From Clostridia bacterium (GTDB lineage Bacteria; Bacillota_A; Clostridia; Christensenellales; Aristaeellaceae), in NCBI GenBank assembly GCA_017530275.1, contig JAFXMP010000365.1, positions 1 through 64,000 of the forward strand: a stretch of 64,000 nt of DNA, in the 5' to 3' direction. Below the pieces are notes generated by a model. The model ran no database searches. It was not told where the DNA came from and saw nothing but the letters and a program-made list of their open reading frames with translations. Of the stretch, positions 43,067 through 52,027 are shown one piece after another; positions within the stretch are counted from its first letter, which is position 1, and each line of letters opens with the position of its first letter. The position numbers and the translations under genes were made by a program.

Positions 43067-43095
43067 TTGCGAATGTTTTTCAGATATGTTACAAT
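43067..43095 (+). promoter_or_regulatory. Promoter of the SH3-like secreted protein gene
   Basis: TTGCGA (43067-43072), 17 bp, TACAAT (43090-43095), about 40 bp before the start codon. Confidence 0.65.
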
Positions 43096-43133
43096 TATGG
43101 AACAGAGAAAGATGAGAAAGGAGCTGAACGCCC

Positions 43134-44345
43134 ATGAAACGGCAGGCGCTGTGTCTGATGGCGGCGGCGGTATTGCTGGCGGGGCTGATGATCCCGGCGG
43201 CGGCAGAATCGGTGCTGGACGTCTATGCCACGGGGAACTTTGGCAAAAAGGTGAATTATGCCGTATATACCGGCCCGGGGTTTGAATATGTGCGGGCCAA
43301 CAGCGGAAAAGCATCCTATGGCGGCGGTTCGTGCCGCATTTACGGGGTTACGGGTGACTGGATCATGATCGGGTACGGGCTGAGCAGCGGCGATTACCGC
43401 ATCGGCTATATCTACCGGTCTGCCCTGGATACGCTTTCCAATGTAAACGGAACGGTCAATTACAGCCTGACCTTCCAGCCGTATACGGCCTATGCCGACG
43501 ATTACTGCCGCGTGACGGACGACCCGGTGATGAACAACAAAATGATGTACACCGTCCCGGAAGGAACGGAGGTGACGGTGCTTGCCACCATGGGCTCCTC
43601 CTGGACCTACGTGGAGGTACAGACGCTTTCCGGGCCCATGCGGGGTTTTGTATGGTCCAAACATCTGTATGGCGGGAACGCCCCCGCGCCGGTGTACACG
43701 CCTGAACCCACACCCCCGCAAAACGCCTGTGTGAGTGTCGCGCCGGTGTACAACAATGTTTATGTGACGGCTGTCCCGCAGGTTACGGCCACGCCCCAGC
43801 CCTATATCGTGAACACCTTTTATGAAACAGCCGCGCCTGCTTTCGGCGCCGTCACGCCCAATACCTATTACCACGCATCGATTCAAAGCGAATGGCTGCC
43901 TGCGGCTCAGGAAATCAATCTGGACGGCAGCTGGCCCGTATATTCCGGCCCCGGCACGTATTACTACCGGGCCAATAACAGCCGGGCCACCTTTGGCGGC
44001 GGCCTGTGCCGGATGTACGGCGTCGACGGAGATTGGTTGATGATCGGCTATGCCCTGTCCAACGGCAATTACCGCATCGGGTATATCAGCCTGGACGCCC
44101 TGCCTCAAGCGGGGCTTCGGGTGCCGTATCTGGACCTGCAAAGCGGTACCCGCCGCCTGGCTTCCGCTGTCCATCTCACCGACGATCCCGTGTTCTACCG
44201 CCCCACCGTGGCGGTCCTGCCGGCAGGAACCCATGTATTGTTCCTGGGGTCTATTTGGGAAAACAATGAAACATGGGCTTATGTGGAAGTGCTGGCAGAC
44301 GGAGCCGTCATGCGCGGCTTCGTGCCCGCGTCCAGTATGGAATAA
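43134..44345 (+). CDS. Secreted duplicated SH3-like protein
   Basis: A 403-residue exported protein, signal peptide ending AAA-ES at about 24. It contains an internal duplication: residues about 30-185 and 260-403 align over YxGPGxxYxRANSxxAxxGGGxCRxYGVxGDWxMIGYxLSxGxYRIGYI, followed in both copies by a second unit with TDDPVxxxxxxxVxxGTxVxxLxxxxxxWxYVEV. Each copy thus looks like two SH3b-like barrels, four in all. A Pro/Thr/Val-rich linker of about 60 residues joins the copies. Likely binds cell wall or a carbohydrate; no catalytic domain is present. Confidence 0.8.
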   Translation: MKRQALCLMAAAVLLAGLMIPAAAESVLDVYATGNFGKKVNYAVYTGPGFEYVRANSGKASYGGGSCRIYGVTGDWIMIGYGLSSGDYRIGYIYRSALDTLSNVNGTVNYSLTFQPYTAYADDYCRVTDDPVMNNKMMYTVPEGTEVTVLATMGSSWTYVEVQTLSGPMRGFVWSKHLYGGNAPAPVYTPEPTPPQNACVSVAPVYNNVYVTAVPQVTATPQPYIVNTFYETAAPAFGAVTPNTYYHASIQSEWLPAAQEINLDGSWPVYSGPGTYYYRANNSRATFGGGLCRMYGVDGDWLMIGYALSNGNYRIGYISLDALPQAGLRVPYLDLQSGTRRLASAVHLTDDPVFYRPTVAVLPAGTHVLFLGSIWENNETWAYVEVLADGAVMRGFVPASSME

Positions 44346-44603
44346 ATAGAAAAAAGAATATGGAGGTCCCAGCGTTTCCGTCCAGGGCAATCGTTTGTTG
44401 TAAATTAATCAAAAGATTATTGCAATTTTTTGCCAAAAGGAATTTAAGAGGTGAACGTCAAAGTCATAAGGCGGAAGCAATTACTTGCACGAAAGCGGAA
44501 ATGCAAATGCTCAAAGCCGATACTTCCGTAAAGGATTCTCTTGCCGGTAAACGTCAGCGCTGCGCCTGGTCTTTCCCTTACGCCTTGACTGTTGTGAAAA
44601 ATA

Positions 44604-44650
44604 GCAGCTTTGGGCAGTGGTATACCACCGCCCAAAGCTGCCTGAAAACG
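44604..44650 (-). terminator. Near-perfect 38-nt palindrome, terminator of the CHASE2 gene
   Basis: GCAGCTTTGGGC...GCCCAAAGCTGC around GTGGTATACCAC: 18 of 19 pairs match (44604-44641). On the minus strand it is followed by TATTTTTC, as expected for a terminator of the leftward 44752-46773 gene. The rest of 44346-44751 shows no convincing gene. Confidence 0.7.
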
Positions 44651-44751
44651 GGTATGAGCGTCAAGCATCGGCAACAAGAAATCCAACGCTCTTCCTGATA
44701 TAAAAAGATAAGGTTTCCGGCTGCTTTCACTCCAAATCAGGAGCTGAGCAA

Positions 44752-46773
44752 TCACGGGGAATGAACGGCTTCGGGCATATCCATCGCTTTTCCGGCAGAG
44801 GATCCGCCCTGCGCCTCATCACATGGCGTCTCTTCCCTGTTTGCTTCCGATTCCCTTTTTGCCGGGCCGTTATACTGCAGGCAGAGCATGGTCAAATCGT
44901 CAAACTGCGGGGCTTTCCCCACGAATTCGTCCACGCCTGCTTTGACCGCCTGCAGCACTTCCTCGGGCGTGCCGTTTTCGCCCTTGCGCAGGGCGTCGAT
45001 CATACGGTCGGTACCAAATAGCTCTTCGCTGCTGTTGTTCGCTTCCGCAACGCCGTCGGTATAAACAAATATTTTCGCGCCCGGTTCAAGGTCGATCGTG
45101 TATTCCCTGTACCGCACGCCTTCCATGGCGCCAACGGCGACGCCGTGCCTGTCCTTGAACAGTTCAAAGCTTTCACCGGCTTTTTTCAGGGCGGGGTACT
45201 CATGCCCCGCGCTGGTGGCGGTCAGCTTCCCGGTGGAAATCTCCAGCACGGCCAGCCACACGGTCACGAACATTTCTTCCGGATTTCGGGAACAAATCTG
45301 GTTGTTCACCAGGGTGAGCACCTTCCCGGGGCTGGTTTCCTGCATGGCAGCGTGATAGATCAGGGTCGAAGCCACCATCATAAACAGGGCCGCCGGGATG
45401 CCCTTGCCGGATACGTCGCCGATCACCAGGCACAGATGATCGTCATCGATCAGGAAGAAATCGTACAAATCGCCGCCCACCTCTTTGGCGGGAGTCATGG
45501 AAGCGTAGAGATCAAATTCCTTTCTGTCCGGGAAGGGCGGGAACACCTTGGGAAGAGAATTGGCTTGTATGCGGGTCGCCAGAGACAATTCCGCCGTGAT
45601 CCGTTCATTTTTCAGCGCCAGCTTCTGCCGTTCCTTGGCAGCCTGGGCGAAATGGATGCCCATAGCGGCGATATACAGCACCATCGCGGCCGCAGGGATC
45701 CACAGGGGATGCGTGATCATCCCAAAGCGATAAAACAGGAACGTGGTTCCCGTGCTGGCCAGGATCAGTCCAGCGCATACCGCGCTGCCCCATATCACCT
45801 TCAGCCGCAGAAACAGCGTCATCGCTACGGCGCACAGCACGAACGTTACGATCAGTTGGAGCCGATCCGATACTTCATTTTTGAAATTGCCTTCCAGCAG
45901 GTTCTGGATCACGTTGGCATGGACTTCTATGCCATACATTTGCTCCCCCTTGTCGATGGGGGTGAAGTAGGCGTCCTGGAGCGCCGCGGCATAGGGTCCG
46001 ATGAGCACGATCTTATCCGCCCAATATCCAGAGGGCACGTCGCCTTCCATGACCCAGGCAAGGGATACGCCATCGTAATAATCGCCGGGCCTGCCGGTAA
46101 AGGAAACATAAAAAAGCCCTTTTCCGCTGACGGCGGGCTCGTGCAGGGCCTCTCCCTGCCGTTCTAAAAACAGGCGGGCCGCCTCGTGCGCCAGAGAATA
46201 CGTCTTTCCCTCCTCTGGCTCCACATACAGGATCCCGTGGCGCAATATGCTGTCCGTATCGGTCATGGCGTTGATGTGGCCCTGCACCGTCACGTCCCGC
46301 AGCGCGTCATAGGGCTGCTCAAACCCCACCACGGCGGCGTTATCCAGAGTGGTCGCGTGGCCGTTTTCCCAGGTGACGGCGGTGCCAAACTGGGCCATAC
46401 AGGCGGTGACCACATTGCCCAGCTCCGCGGCGGCTTTCGCCAGCCGGTCGTCGGCGTCCTGGGTGGAACGGCCGGCGTACAGCACGTCAATCGCGGTCAC
46501 GGCGGGCTTGTTTTCCGGGTCTGCGGCCAGGGCTTCCAAAACGGAAGCCATGATATTCCTGTCCCAGGTATTGTAAGGGCCTAAGATGTCCAGCGCTTCA
46601 TCATCGATGCCGATGATCACGATATCGCCGCTGGTCACTCCGGGATGCTGATACAGCCAGTCCTGGGTCCATTTGTCCACGCGGTACAGCGCTCCCCAGC
46701 CGATGATAGCCGTCACAAGCAGCGCGGCGGCCAGAGCGATCAGATAGGGTTTGGCCTTCTTTATCATCCTCAT
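44752..46773 (-). CDS. CHASE2 sensor - PP2C/SpoIIE-type phosphatase
   Basis: A 673-residue protein. A helix at about 10-28 is followed by an extracellular CHASE2 domain to about 300 (DIVIIGIDDEALDILGPYNTW, then GxYDGVSLAWV and DKIVLIGPYA). Three helices lie at about 312-380, then a short coiled coil (RQKLALKNERITAELSLATRIQ). Residues about 400-640 are a PPM phosphatase of the RsbU/SpoIIE class: EVGGDLYDFF, VIGDVSGKGIPAAL and FVYTDGVAEA hold the metal Asp residues. It should dephosphorylate an anti-sigma antagonist in a partner-switch, but no STAS/RsbW pair is in the window. A FecR-domain gene lies just upstream on the same strand. Confidence 0.9.
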   Translation of the reverse strand: MRMIKKAKPYLIALAAALLVTAIIGWGALYRVDKWTQDWLYQHPGVTSGDIVIIGIDDEALDILGPYNTWDRNIMASVLEALAADPENKPAVTAIDVLYAGRSTQDADDRLAKAAAELGNVVTACMAQFGTAVTWENGHATTLDNAAVVGFEQPYDALRDVTVQGHINAMTDTDSILRHGILYVEPEEGKTYSLAHEAARLFLERQGEALHEPAVSGKGLFYVSFTGRPGDYYDGVSLAWVMEGDVPSGYWADKIVLIGPYAAALQDAYFTPIDKGEQMYGIEVHANVIQNLLEGNFKNEVSDRLQLIVTFVLCAVAMTLFLRLKVIWGSAVCAGLILASTGTTFLFYRFGMITHPLWIPAAAMVLYIAAMGIHFAQAAKERQKLALKNERITAELSLATRIQANSLPKVFPPFPDRKEFDLYASMTPAKEVGGDLYDFFLIDDDHLCLVIGDVSGKGIPAALFMMVASTLIYHAAMQETSPGKVLTLVNNQICSRNPEEMFVTVWLAVLEISTGKLTATSAGHEYPALKKAGESFELFKDRHGVAVGAMEGVRYREYTIDLEPGAKIFVYTDGVAEANNSSEELFGTDRMIDALRKGENGTPEEVLQAVKAGVDEFVGKAPQFDDLTMLCLQYNGPAKRESEANREETPCDEAQGGSSAGKAMDMPEAVHSP

Positions 46774-46828
46774 GCTTCCTCAATTTCTTGTCCGGATACG
46801 TCCAGTGCCTGGCAAGCGGCGGCGGGCC

Positions 46829-47602
46829 TCACTCCGTGGTCGGCGCGGCAACCGGGCTGCCCACCGACTGATTTCCTTCATTTCCGCTGTTTCCCTGTCC
46901 TTGGGCTTGTTCTATCCGCACCAGCAGCTGGGGATCCTGCTGAATCTGGCCATCCACAAATCCTTCCGTATCTGCTTGTTCCGTTTCTCTGATCTCGGGC
47001 AGAAAATCTACCAGCCCATCGTCGTCCAAATCCGTAAAGACCGCCGTATGCCCGGCAGAAAGCTCGGCAGATTGCTCGTTGCCGTTTTCATCAGTATAAC
47101 TTAACCGGGTCACGCCCTCCAGCACAGTGATCTTGCAGATGCGCACCCCATCTATCTCCGTTACGGTCACTGCAATCACGGTTCCCCGGATGCCCACGGT
47201 CATGGTGGAGGTCTGCACGTCTAAGGATTCGTTTTCGTCTAACTTTTCCTGCACGTCCAGCAGGAGAGTGCCCTCCTTGATTGTCAGTTGCAGATGGCTG
47301 CCCTGTTTGACGAACTCCACTACGCTCAGCTGGTCCATGGTGACGATCTTCGTGGCGTCTAAGCTGATGGACGCTACGCTGTTTTCGCCTGTGCGCATGG
47401 ATTCGCCGCTCTTGAAGCGGGCATTCTCCATCACGAAGCGGGATTTCCCGCTGGCGTCCAGGATTTCCACTTCGCCCTCATAATGGAGCAGGCGCATGGT
47501 CTGTGCCGTGAAATCCTCGGCCAATACCCCGTTTAAGGGAGCCAGAGCAAGGATGAATGTGATAAACAGAACAACCAGTTTTTTTCCAAGAGACATCTCC
47601 AT
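46829..47602 (-). CDS. Secreted FecR-domain protein
   Basis: A 257-residue exported protein, signal peptide ending VLA-ED at about 29. Residues about 35-200 form a FecR-type beta domain: VEILDASGKSRFV, GESMRTGENSVASISLDATKIVTMDQLSVVEF (in part), then TSTMTVGIRGTVI, the most conserved FecR strand. The C-terminal 50 residues are Gln/Gly/Asn-rich and disordered. It begins the operon with the CHASE2-PP2C gene (55-bp gap). FecR-CHASE2 neighbours with cyclases are known in other bacteria; here the effector is a phosphatase. The start at 47602 is chosen for the signal peptide. Confidence 0.85.
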   Translation of the reverse strand: MEMSLGKKLVVLFITFILALAPLNGVLAEDFTAQTMRLLHYEGEVEILDASGKSRFVMENARFKSGESMRTGENSVASISLDATKIVTMDQLSVVEFVKQGSHLQLTIKEGTLLLDVQEKLDENESLDVQTSTMTVGIRGTVIAVTVTEIDGVRICKITVLEGVTRLSYTDENGNEQSAELSAGHTAVFTDLDDDGLVDFLPEIRETEQADTEGFVDGQIQQDPQLLVRIEQAQGQGNSGNEGNQSVGSPVAAPTTE

Positions 47603-48281
47603 TTTTCTCCTCTCTGTCCGGTGAGGGATCGTGCCCATGCTGTCCGCTGGGAAACATGGGTAACGTCTGTTTCATATCGGTTGAAATCCGTTTTTCTTCC
47701 CTGGGTCCGGCTCCTTCCGCGCCGTCCCGAATCTTCCTTCTTTTTCCTTCATATTATACTTTATTCTGTTCTTGTTGTCAAACGCTGGCCGGCGGCCGCG
47801 GAAACAAAAAGCGTTTCAAGGACTTGGACAGCGCTGCTGATCCCAGTCCTTCCGCAGGAGGCGGTCAGGGCTATGTCATCGGTGCGCAGGTTTTCAAACT
47901 TTTGATAATCAAAATTGCATCTCAATATTCTCAAAAATTGCTCATTTGGCTAGGAGATTTCTCTTGTCAGTCAGAAGTGTGCAGAGCCAGGATTGATACG
48001 TTTTTTTGCCAGATTATACATGAATCCTCTTTCTTTCCCTCGATACAGAGAGAAAAGACAACAGCGTGCACTGTATGAAAACACTTGATTTTTGCGCATC
48101 ACATCAGGAAATAGATGCATTTTGAATCGCAATAGCTGATTATGAACAGCGCAACGATTGAGAAATAAATACCTGATTTTCCATTGCTGTACGGCGCTGT
48201 TTTAACCATAATAGACACATCTGGCGCACAAGCGCAAGGATCGAGAAGGAAACCGACCACAATTTGTAAGGAGGAAGAAGA
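47603..48281. other. Long intergenic region, divergent promoters
   Basis: About 680 bp, AT-richer than its surroundings, between the leftward FecR gene and the rightward binding-protein gene. It must contain both promoters. A short coding-like stretch near 47815-47890 has no start or ribosome site. No riboswitch or repeat was recognised. AAGGAGG precedes 48282. Confidence 0.5.
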
Positions 48282-49994
48282 ATGAAGAAGTTCCTGGCAG
48301 CCCTGTTGGCAATGATCCTGGTGCTCTCCATGCTCCCCGCCGCCTTCGCGGACGAGCCCATCACCCTGACCGTGTTCCGCGGCGACCCCGGCGACCAGCC
48401 CACTGCGGACAACAAGATTTACAAGCTGATCGAAGAAAAATTCGGCGTGAAATTCGAGTTTGAATTCCTGGCCGGCAACCTGGATGAAACCCTGGGCCTG
48501 AAGATTTTCGGCCAGGATTATCCGGACCTGTTCGACGGCGGCAACAGCGCTGACCTGATCATCGACGGCGGCGCCCTGATCAACCTGCTGGACTATGTGA
48601 GCCCCGAAAAGACCCCCCGCCTCTGGGCCCACATCGAGCCCCAGAAGGCCCGCCTGATCGAAAAGGATGAAGACGGCAACGACGTGCTGTACATCATCCC
48701 CAACTACGGCCTGGCTGACGGCGACCAGATCGCCCTGAGCGTGGGCGGCCCCGCTTTCTTCATCCAGAAGCAGGTGCTGGCCTGGGCCGGCTATCCCCAG
48801 ATCAAGACCCTGAACGAATACTTCGACGTGATCGAAAAGTTCCTGGCTGCCAACCCCACCAACGCGGACGGCACTCCCTACATCGGCTTTGACATCCTGT
48901 GCGAAGACTGGCGTCACTTCTGCCTGATCAACCCCGTACAGCACCTGATGGGCCGCCCCAACGACGGTGAAGTGTACATCTGCGTCACCGATCAGAACTA
49001 CGAAGTGACCGGCAACGATCCTGCCGTGGCCTTCAAGACCGAAACCTTCATCGACAAGCCCTACGCCAAGGCTTACTATCAGAAGCTGAATGAAGAATTC
49101 CACAAGGGCCTCATCAGCCGCGATACCTTCCCCATGACCTATGACCAGTACATCGCTCAGCTGTCTCAGGGCATCGTCCTTGGTATGTTCGACCAGGCCT
49201 GGGACTTCGGCACCGCCACCTCCGCCCTGATCGACGCCAAGATGTTTGAAAACACCTATGTGGCCCTGGGCCTGGTGTACGATCCCGAAGATGTGAACGG
49301 CGTTGAAATCGAAGAACATTACCTGAACGGCTCTCTGCCCAATGTGCGCCGCGGCTTCGGCATCTCCGTGAACTGCCAGTGCCCGGAACGCATCGTGGCC
49401 ATGTGGGAAGAAATGCTGTCTGACGAATGGCAGCTGATCTTCAACTGGGGCATCGAAGGCGAAGATTACTACATCGAAAACGGCCGCCTGCTCATGACCC
49501 AGGAACAGTACGACAACACCCAGAACGCCACTTGGAAGCTGGCCAACAAGGCCGAAGCTTTCTTCCAGAGCAGCCCCAAGAAGCAGGGTTGGATCCTGAA
49601 CGACATCCAGGTGGGCGACAAGGTCGTTCTGGCCGGCAACTGCTGGGAGCCCGGCAACCAGAATGAAATCGTGTTCGGCATGATGAATGACTATGATAAG
49701 GAATTCCTGAGCGCTTACGGCTATTCCAAGTTCGCTGATTTCGTGAACCCGCCCATCGAGCTGGCTCCCTACGGCGAAGCTTGGCAGATCAACTACGATC
49801 CCGTTGACACCGAGCATACCGACTTCCTGAAGATCCAGGATCAGCGGCTGCCTGAACTGATCATGTGCGCGCCCGAAGAATTCGACGCCAAGTGGGATGC
49901 CTTCGTTGCGGAAATCACCCCCAGCGCCACCGCTTTCGGCGAATTCATGCAGGGAGCCGTGCTGGAAGAAGTTGCCAAGGTGCTCGGCGACTGA
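48282..49994 (+). CDS. Extracellular sugar-type ABC solute-binding protein (LplA/family 1-like)
   Basis: A 570-residue exported binding protein. The signal peptide (MKKFLAALLAMILVLSMLPAAFA, cut before DE) has no cysteine at all, so it cannot be a lipoprotein. The mature part is of the large LplA-like class: EPITLTVFRGDPGDQP, YKLIEEKFGVKFEFEFL, ADLIIDGGALINL. These long binding proteins usually serve oligosaccharide or polysaccharide importers. It opens an operon with two permeases of the LplB/YtcP class and an AraC regulator. No ATPase gene is present; such systems often borrow a shared MsmK/MsmX-type ATPase. Confidence 0.9.
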   Translation: MKKFLAALLAMILVLSMLPAAFADEPITLTVFRGDPGDQPTADNKIYKLIEEKFGVKFEFEFLAGNLDETLGLKIFGQDYPDLFDGGNSADLIIDGGALINLLDYVSPEKTPRLWAHIEPQKARLIEKDEDGNDVLYIIPNYGLADGDQIALSVGGPAFFIQKQVLAWAGYPQIKTLNEYFDVIEKFLAANPTNADGTPYIGFDILCEDWRHFCLINPVQHLMGRPNDGEVYICVTDQNYEVTGNDPAVAFKTETFIDKPYAKAYYQKLNEEFHKGLISRDTFPMTYDQYIAQLSQGIVLGMFDQAWDFGTATSALIDAKMFENTYVALGLVYDPEDVNGVEIEEHYLNGSLPNVRRGFGISVNCQCPERIVAMWEEMLSDEWQLIFNWGIEGEDYYIENGRLLMTQEQYDNTQNATWKLANKAEAFFQSSPKKQGWILNDIQVGDKVVLAGNCWEPGNQNEIVFGMMNDYDKEFLSAYGYSKFADFVNPPIELAPYGEAWQINYDPVDTEHTDFLKIQDQRLPELIMCAPEEFDAKWDAFVAEITPSATAFGEFMQGAVLEEVAKVLGD

Positions 49995-50009
49995 TCTCCT
50001 GATTGACAG

Positions 50010-50046
50010 CCAGGGGGAGAGATCCGTTCTCTCCCCTTGGTTTTTT
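50010..50046 (+). terminator. Strong stem-loop with T-run between binding protein and permease
   Basis: CCAGGGGGAGAGA pairs with TCTCTCCCCTTGG (50010-50040), followed directly by six T. The next gene's ribosome site is at 50050. This is a full intrinsic terminator inside the operon and should reduce permease expression relative to the binding protein. Confidence 0.8.
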
Positions 50047-50065
50047 CGGAAAGGAGTTATTTATC

Positions 50066-51028
50066 ATGACTGATATCCCGCGGAACGCCCAACAAAAATT
50101 GATACCGGAGCATAAGCACGGCTTTTTCCGTACATTGGGCAAGCAATGGCAGTTGGCGCTGATGTCGGTGCCCATGCTGCTGTATGTGCTTTTGTTCAAT
50201 TACGCGCCCATGTGGGGCTGGGTCAACGCCTTCCTGGATTACACCAACAAAAAGAACATCGCCAAGGGCATCACGCCGTATATCGGCTGGGCCAATTTCG
50301 AGTGGCTGTTCAGCCGCGCCGATTTCTTCCAGAGCATCCGCAATACCCTGGCCATGAGCGTCATCAACCTGGTGTTCGGCACAGTGTCGGCCATTCTGCT
50401 GGCCGTGCTGCTGAACGAAGTGCGCAATACGAAGTTCAAGCGCACCGTGCAGACCGTTACCTATCTGCCCCACTTCCTGTCCATGGTTATCGTGGTCAGC
50501 ATGGCGCAGAACATCTTTGTCAGCAACGGCCCCGTAAATCAACTGCTGCTCAGCCTGGGCCTGATCAAGGAGCCCGTGTTCTGGCTGGGCGAGGGAAAAT
50601 ACTTCTGGTGGCTTGTGGGCGTTATCAACGTGTGGAAAGAAGTGGGCTGGGGCACCATCATCTACATTTCCGCCATGACGGCCATCGACCCCTGCCTGTA
50701 TGAAGCCGCCTCTATCGACGGCGCGGGACGCCTTCAGCGCATCCTGCATGTTACCCTCCCCGGGATCAAAGCGACCTTTGTGATCCTGCTGATCATGAAT
50801 ATCGGCCACCTGCTGGAAGCCGGATTTGAGATCCAGTACCTGCTGGGCAGCGGCCTGACGCGGGATTACTCCACCACCATCGATATTTTCGTGCTGGAGT
50901 ACGGCACAGAGAAGCTTAATATCGGCGTGGCTACCGCCGCCGGTATGTTCAAGAGCGTCGTGGCGATCATTCTCCTGGTCGGGGCCAATTTCGTGGCCAA
51001 GCGGCTGGGCGAAGATACGCTGATCTAA
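50066..51028 (+). CDS. ABC sugar permease, LplB-type
   Basis: A 320-residue permease with six hydrophobic helices. The N-terminus MTDIPRNAQQKLIPEHK is cytosolic, then LALMSVPMLLYVLLFNYAPMWG starts helix 1. The EAA loop reads YEAASIDGAGRLQRILHVTLPGI near residue 225. This matches the LplB/YteP group partnered with YtcP-like permeases for complex carbohydrates. The ATG at 50066 follows AAAGGAG; an earlier in-frame ATG lies in front of the terminator and is excluded. The second permease follows after 12 bp. Confidence 0.93.
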   Translation: MTDIPRNAQQKLIPEHKHGFFRTLGKQWQLALMSVPMLLYVLLFNYAPMWGWVNAFLDYTNKKNIAKGITPYIGWANFEWLFSRADFFQSIRNTLAMSVINLVFGTVSAILLAVLLNEVRNTKFKRTVQTVTYLPHFLSMVIVVSMAQNIFVSNGPVNQLLLSLGLIKEPVFWLGEGKYFWWLVGVINVWKEVGWGTIIYISAMTAIDPCLYEAASIDGAGRLQRILHVTLPGIKATFVILLIMNIGHLLEAGFEIQYLLGSGLTRDYSTTIDIFVLEYGTEKLNIGVATAAGMFKSVVAIILLVGANFVAKRLGEDTLI

Positions 51029-51040
51029 GGAGGGATTACA

Positions 51041-51961
51041 GTGTCTGTTTCAACGCTCCATATAAAACCCAAAAAAAGAAAGCGTCAGGATATTGTGTTC
51101 CCCATCGTCAACGTCATCCTGCTGACGCTGCTGATGTTCGTTACACTGTATCCTGTTATCAATACAGTGGCCTATTCCTTCAATGAAGGCACCGACGCCG
51201 TCCGCGGCGGCATCGGCCTGTGGCCCCGGGTGTTCAGCTTAAAGAGCTATGAAGCCATCATGGCCGATAACTCCGTGTATCAGGCGGCCTGGATCTCCGC
51301 GTCCAAAACGGTCATTATCACGCTGCTCAACCTGTTCTGGACAGGGATGCTGTCCTTTGCCCTGTCTCGAAAGGAATACGTGCTGCGCAAGTTCATCACC
51401 ATCGTCATGGTGCTGACCATGTACGTCAACGCCGGCTTGATCCCCAATTACCTGTTGATTTCCAAGACCCTGGGCTTGGCCAAGAGCTATTGGGTGTACA
51501 TCATTCCCACCATGTTCTCCTGCTTCAACATGATCGTGATCCGCACTTATATCGCGGGCCTTCCGGACGCCCTGGTGGAATCCGCCCGGATCGACGGGGC
51601 AGGAGATATCCGGGTGTATTGGCAGATCATCTTCCCCCTGTGCACGCCGGTGCTGGCCACCGTGGCTCTGTTCGTGGCCGTGGGCAGCTGGAACAGCTGG
51701 TTTGACACCCACCTGTACTGCGCGGGGCAGAAGTATCTGCATTCTTTGCAGTACCTGCTGAAAATGAAGCTTGCCACCACTCAGGCCAGCGCCAACGCGG
51801 CCAAGACCACCACCGACGCCCTGAAATCCAACACCCTGACCACGCCGGTCACCATCCGCTGCGCCATCACGGTAATTTCCACCGTTCCCATTCTGGTGGT
51901 GTATCCCTTCCTGCAAAAGTATTTCGTCACCGGCATGGCCCTGGGCAGCGTGAAAGGATAA
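51041..51961 (+). CDS. ABC sugar permease, YtcP-type
   Basis: A 306-residue permease with six helices and EAA-like loop ESARIDGAGDIRVYWQIIFPL near residue 190. The N-terminus KPKKRKRQDIVFPIVNVILL and the C-terminus FLQKYFVTGMALGSVKG are characteristic of the YtcP family. The GTG start follows AAGGAGG at 7 bp. It pairs with the LplB-type permease to form the membrane channel of the importer. Confidence 0.93.
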   Translation: MSVSTLHIKPKKRKRQDIVFPIVNVILLTLLMFVTLYPVINTVAYSFNEGTDAVRGGIGLWPRVFSLKSYEAIMADNSVYQAAWISASKTVIITLLNLFWTGMLSFALSRKEYVLRKFITIVMVLTMYVNAGLIPNYLLISKTLGLAKSYWVYIIPTMFSCFNMIVIRTYIAGLPDALVESARIDGAGDIRVYWQIIFPLCTPVLATVALFVAVGSWNSWFDTHLYCAGQKYLHSLQYLLKMKLATTQASANAAKTTTDALKSNTLTTPVTIRCAITVISTVPILVVYPFLQKYFVTGMALGSVKG

Positions 51962-52027
51962 GCGGGGGAGTATACTGCACTGATCGCAATTGGTTCTCCA
52001 AAGCGAATAAAAGAGGAGGAGGAAACT

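Noticed and set aside
44444..44755. Minus-strand frame of 103 codons downstream of the CHASE2 gene
   Set aside because: It crosses the palindromic terminator, lacks a ribosome site and shows no conserved features.
47815..47890. Short coding-like stretch in the 47.6-48.3 kb gap
   Set aside because: No start codon with a ribosome site and too short to assign; kept only as a remark on the intergenic region.
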